Shown here piece by piece: positions 14,151 through 17,075 of a stretch of DNA of 17,075 bases (position 1 is the stretch's first letter; each line of letters begins with the position of its first letter). The translations under genes and the position numbers were made by a program. The stretch lies in contig JAYWCL010000288.1 in NCBI GenBank assembly GCA_043780595.1, positions 1 through 17,075 of the forward strand, written 5' to 3'. The notes under the pieces were generated by a model. It did not search any database, was not told where the DNA came from, and was given only the letters and a program-made list of their open reading frames with translations. This stretch comes from Limnoglobus sp043780595. GTDB taxonomy: Bacteria; Planctomycetota; Planctomycetia; Gemmatales; Gemmataceae.

Positions 14151-15530
14151 ATGCCTCTGACATTGGCCGAGCGGTTGGCACGATACGCCACCGCGCTTTC
14201 CTACGATCGCCTCACGACGACGGCCATTCACGAAACGAAACGCCGCATCATCGACTCGTTCGCTACTGCCGTCGGAGCGATGCCGAGCGAGGCGTACGCG
14301 ATTGCCCGCAAGTGCGCGTTGCGCGTGTCGGCGGAGCCGGGAGCCACGCTCCTCGGTGGCGGGCGATCCAGCCCCGAGTGGGCCACGTTCGTCAACGGTT
14401 TGCTAATTCGGTACCTCGACTTCAACGACACGTATTTGTCCAAAGAACCGGCGCACCCGAGCGATAACCTGGCAGCCGTGTTTGGCGTCGGCGAATCGGC
14501 GGGTGCCAATGGCAAAGCGATGATCGTCGCGGCGGTTCTCGCGTACGAAATCCAATGCCGGTTCTGCGATGCGGCCAGCCTTCGCAAACACGGCATCGAC
14601 CACGTCACGTACGGAGCGATTTCCTCCGCCGTCGCCGCCGCGAAACTGATGCAACTCTCGACGAGCGCCATCGTTCACACCATCGGGTTGGCGGGGGTGT
14701 GCAACGTCGCGCTTCGGCAAACGCGGTCGGGCGAACTGAGCATGTGGAAGGGCTGCGCGTTTGCGAACGCCGCCCGCAACGGCACCTTCGCCGCGATGCT
14801 GGCCGCCGAAGGCATGACCGGCCCCGCGCCGCTGTTCGAGGGCGACCTCGGGTTCTTCCCGCTCGTCACCCGCGAGGCATTCGACCCCGCGCCGTTCGGT
14901 GCCGAAGCGGGCAACACCGATGGCTTCATGATCGACAAAACTTACATCAAGTATTGGCCGGCGGAGTATCACTCGCAGAGTGCGATCGACGCGGCGATTC
15001 AGCTACGCACGCAACTCGGCGGCGATATTTCCCAAGTGGCGAAGATCGACATTCATACCTTCGAGGCGAGCTACAACATCATCGGGAAGTACAAAGAAGC
15101 GTGGGCACCGAAGACCCGCGAAACGGCCGACCACAGCTTGCCGTATTGCACGGCGGCGGCGCTCTACGATGGCGATGTCGCACTGAGTACCTTCGACGAA
15201 TCGCGGTTCGCCGATCCCGCACTCGTGGCGTTTACGAGCAAGGTCCAGATCCACCACGATGCCGCGCTCGATGCCCGATATCCGCACGGCATCCCGAATC
15301 GAATCACACTGACGCTTAGCGACGGTCGCACGTTGCAAAAGGAAGTCGAGTTCCCGCGCGGTCACGCCGGCAACCCGATGACCGATGCCGAGGTCGAAGC
15401 GAAATTCCGCAGCACGGTCGAGCCGAAGTACGGCGCGAAACGGGCGAGCGATATTCTCGCACGATGTTGGGACTTCGAGAACCTCACCGGCGCGACGGAA
15501 CTGCTGAAGATGTTCGACGTGGGCAGGTAA
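14151..15530 (+). CDS. MmgE/PrpD family protein (2-methylcitrate dehydratase-like)
   Basis: The protein has 459 residues, near the usual 450-480. Family marks are the N-terminal helical ALSYDRLTTTAIHETKRRII, the active-site region DFNDTY (90-95) and HPSDN (102-106), HVTYGAISSAVAAAK, AARNGTFAAMLA and YWPAEYHSQSAIDAA. PrpD dehydrates 2-methylcitrate in propionate breakdown, but other members include cis-aconitate decarboxylase. No prpB or prpC is next to it, so the substrate is not settled. The ATG at 14151 is preferred because GGTGGGA sits upstream as a plausible ribosome-binding site; a GTG at 14139 in the same frame would add four residues. It lies 45 bp after the RmlD-like gene and may be co-transcribed with it. 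Confidence 0.9.
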   Translation: MPLTLAERLARYATALSYDRLTTTAIHETKRRIIDSFATAVGAMPSEAYAIARKCALRVSAEPGATLLGGGRSSPEWATFVNGLLIRYLDFNDTYLSKEPAHPSDNLAAVFGVGESAGANGKAMIVAAVLAYEIQCRFCDAASLRKHGIDHVTYGAISSAVAAAKLMQLSTSAIVHTIGLAGVCNVALRQTRSGELSMWKGCAFANAARNGTFAAMLAAEGMTGPAPLFEGDLGFFPLVTREAFDPAPFGAEAGNTDGFMIDKTYIKYWPAEYHSQSAIDAAIQLRTQLGGDISQVAKIDIHTFEASYNIIGKYKEAWAPKTRETADHSLPYCTAAALYDGDVALSTFDESRFADPALVAFTSKVQIHHDAALDARYPHGIPNRITLTLSDGRTLQKEVEFPRGHAGNPMTDAEVEAKFRSTVEPKYGAKRASDILARCWDFENLTGATELLKMFDVGR

Positions 15531-15620
15531 TTCGCGATTGAGGTCGCGCCCTAATCGGCACGACCCTTGCCTGCATCACTTTCCTACGTTCCGCAACTCT
15601 CCCCATCCGCCGTTCTTGAC

Positions 15621-15648
15621 TTGCGTTCGGCGCACGAGCATTTACAAT
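15621..15648 (+). promoter_or_regulatory. Candidate promoter for the acidic helix-turn-helix gene
   Basis: TTGCGT (15621-15626) and TACAAT (15643-15648) are separated by 16 bases; an alternative TTGACT at 15616 is 21 bases away from the same -10. The -10 matches the sigma-70 consensus at five of six positions. A short hairpin, CATGC-TCG-GCATG (15691-15703), lies just before the GAGG ribosome-binding site of the gene at 15714. Confidence 0.4.
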
Positions 15649-15713
15649 CCTTCTGTAGATGCCACAAATACCCGACTCCTCGAATCGATCCATGCTCGGC
15701 ATGTGAGGCTAAC

Positions 15714-17075
15714 ATGGCGCAGACGTATACGCTCGAAGAAGCTGCCCAACGACTGAGCGTGCCGGTCGAGGAATTCAAACGACGTTTGAAAACCGACTGG
15801 AAAACGATCCGGTCGTTCCGCGACGGCCCCACGCTCCGGTTCCGGGCCGCCGACATCGACGAACTCGCGCGATCCCTCGGCGAAGCGAGCGATCCGGGTT
15901 TGCAACTCGGCAAGCCGGGGTCCGCTCCCACTTCATCGAACGAATTTCTGTTGCCCGACGATCTTTCGCCACTCGATGGCTCCAGCGAAGACATTTTCAC
16001 CGTCGCGGCTGGCGATTCGGGTAAATCGAAGAAGCCGAAATCCGGTTCGGACAGCGATGTTCGCCTCGAAAAAACCGGTGCGGTCGATAACGACGACAGT
16101 TCCGAACTGAATTTGTTGACCGAGGAAATTTCGCTCGACCTGAGCGGGCCGGGCAGTAGTGCGATCTTGCGTTCGGGTGGTGCGCGGCTCGGCGTCCCGA
16201 AGTCGGGGCCGAATCTTTCGGGGCCGGCTTCATCGACCAAAATCCCCGGTCCGCCGGCATCGAACGATCTCATGGGCGGCGATAGCAGTAGCGAATTCGA
16301 ACTGAGCCTCGATGCCGACAGCGATTCGTTCGAGTTGCAACTCAACGACGATGCCAGCGAGGAAATCGACCTGGGTGGCTCGGTCGAACGCGCCGTGCCG
16401 GGCCGTAAAGGACAGAGCGGTATCAACCTCGGCAAGCCCGCGGACAGTGGCGTGTCGTTGGAAAATACCGACGACGACGATTCGGACGACTTCGAGTTGT
16501 CGCTCGATCCCGAACCCGAGACGCCATCGTCGCGAAAGTTGGCCGGGCCGAAGAGCGCGAAGATTCCGCAGCAGCAATCGTCCGATTCGGATAGCGAGTT
16601 CGAACTGACGCTCGACGACAACTCGGGCATCACCGATAGCCTCGTACATTCATTGCAAGATCCTTCGGACGAGCACGACAAGGGCGACATTTTCGAGACG
16701 GACTTCGAGTTGCCGGTGGTAACCGACGATGCCGATTCCGGCTCCGAAGTCGTTGCGGTCGAGTCGTCGGATACCGATCTGGAGAACTCGGACTTCGATC
16801 TGGCGCTCGATGAATCCGACATCGAAGGCGACGACGACAGCGCGAGTCAGGTCGTGTTGCTCGACGACGAACCCGAACTCGAAGCCCCGAAGAAGGGCCG
16901 CGGGCGTGGCCTAGCCGGTGCCGCCGTGGGAGCCGCCGCAGTGGGTGCCGCTGCCGCCGCCGCACGCAAAAAGAACAAGAAATCGAGCGACGAGGACGAT
17001 GTCGAACTCGGTAGCGACGAACTCGAAACCGGCGATTCGGCCAGCGGGGCGCTCCGCGGCGTCAGCCGTCGGACG
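15714..17075 (+). CDS. Excisionase-type helix-turn-helix protein with acidic FELSLD repeats, 3' end missing
   Basis: At least 454 residues, running in frame through the right edge. Residues 1-57 form a MerR/excisionase-like helix-turn-helix (YTLEEAAQRLSVPVEEFKRRL, then TIRSFRDGPTLRFRAADIDELA). Residues about 60-395 are acidic, Ser/Asp-rich and probably disordered. They contain six spaced copies of a short motif: EFELSLD (194-200), FELQLN (206-211), DFELSLD (259-265), EFELTLD (295-301), DFELPVV (330-336) and DFDLALD (360-366). An Ala/Gly stretch (399-417) flanked by basic residues follows, and the acidic tail 422-454 is encoded by the terminal inverted repeat. A GAGG lies 5 bases before the ATG. 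It could be a DNA-binding adaptor with a peptide-docking array; function unknown. Confidence 0.82.
   Translation, partial: MAQTYTLEEAAQRLSVPVEEFKRRLKTDWKTIRSFRDGPTLRFRAADIDELARSLGEASDPGLQLGKPGSAPTSSNEFLLPDDLSPLDGSSEDIFTVAAGDSGKSKKPKSGSDSDVRLEKTGAVDNDDSSELNLLTEEISLDLSGPGSSAILRSGGARLGVPKSGPNLSGPASSTKIPGPPASNDLMGGDSSSEFELSLDADSDSFELQLNDDASEEIDLGGSVERAVPGRKGQSGINLGKPADSGVSLENTDDDDSDDFELSLDPEPETPSSRKLAGPKSAKIPQQQSSDSDSEFELTLDDNSGITDSLVHSLQDPSDEHDKGDIFETDFELPVVTDDADSGSEVVAVESSDTDLENSDFDLALDESDIEGDDDSASQVVLLDDEPELEAPKKGRGRGLAGAAVGAAAVGAAAAAARKKNKKSSDEDDVELGSDELETGDSASGALRGVSRRT
16977..17075 (+). repeat. Right copy of the 99-bp exact terminal inverted repeat
   Basis: Exact reverse complement of bases 1-99, encoding residues 422-454 of the gene starting at 15714. 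The repeat boundary falls on a codon boundary and spans 33 codons. Since it reaches the last base, its outward extent is unknown. Confidence 0.97.

Noticed and set aside
15584..16822. 412-residue serine-rich open frame antisense to the acidic repeat gene
   Set aside because: Its Ser-rich runs are the reverse reading of Asp/Glu/Ser codons in the plus-strand repeats; the plus strand has the start site, promoter and helix-turn-helix domain.
1..17075. Linear plasmid or phage with terminal inverted repeats
   Set aside because: The content is chromosomal core genes (dnaE, recD2) and the repeats are protein-coding and run off both ends; no replication, capsid or terminal-protein gene is present.
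1..17075. Circular element closed by end overlap
   Set aside because: A circular contig would show a direct overlap at its ends; this repeat is inverted.

Overview
The window looks like chromosomal DNA of a GC-rich bacterium, most likely a planctomycete of the Gemmata type. The reasons are the frequent strand switching with few long operons, the HEAT/TPR and large TPR proteins, a gene joining an excisionase-type helix-turn-helix to a long acidic repeat region, and weak or absent Shine-Dalgarno sequences in front of several solid genes. The taxonomic call is inference; there is no rRNA here to anchor it.

Layout, left to right. A minus-strand partial gene (1-126) runs off the left edge. Divergent to it is dnaE (replicative DNA polymerase III alpha, 233-3784). 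Facing dnaE, with 4 bp between the stops, is a membrane histidine kinase with a periplasmic c-type haem motif (3789-5411). Upstream of the kinase on the same strand is a mazE-mazF toxin-antitoxin pair (5461-6038). A YacP-like NYN-domain RNase gene (6180-6692) faces recD2 helicase (6701-8902). A small HEAT-TPR protein (9154-9837) faces a large single-membrane-span TPR protein (9849-12227). Four plus-strand genes follow: a half-length degenerate SDR-like protein (12438-13013), a 186-bp spacer that can fold into a closed multi-hairpin structure, an RmlD-like SDR lacking the usual catalytic lysine (13200-14105), an MmgE/PrpD family protein (14151-15530), and an acidic helix-turn-helix repeat protein that runs off the right edge (15714 onward).

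The most striking large-scale feature is that the first 99 bases are an exact reverse complement of the last 99. Both copies lie in the same reading frame of outward-facing genes. This means either that a true inverted repeat flanks this roughly 17-kb segment and continues beyond both edges, or that it is an assembly or amplification artefact. If it is real, recombination could invert the segment and exchange the N-terminal heads of the two flanking genes.

Functionally, dnaE, recD2 and the YacP-like gene belong to core DNA and RNA metabolism. The kinase and mazEF are sensing and stress functions. The two SDR genes and the MmgE/PrpD gene look like a small metabolic cluster of unknown substrate. 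No tRNA, rRNA, CRISPR array, transposase or integrase was seen. No gap without a gene exceeds 300 bp. The longest, 8903-9153, lies between divergent recD2 and the HEAT-TPR gene, and I see nothing in it beyond the ribosome-binding site of the latter.
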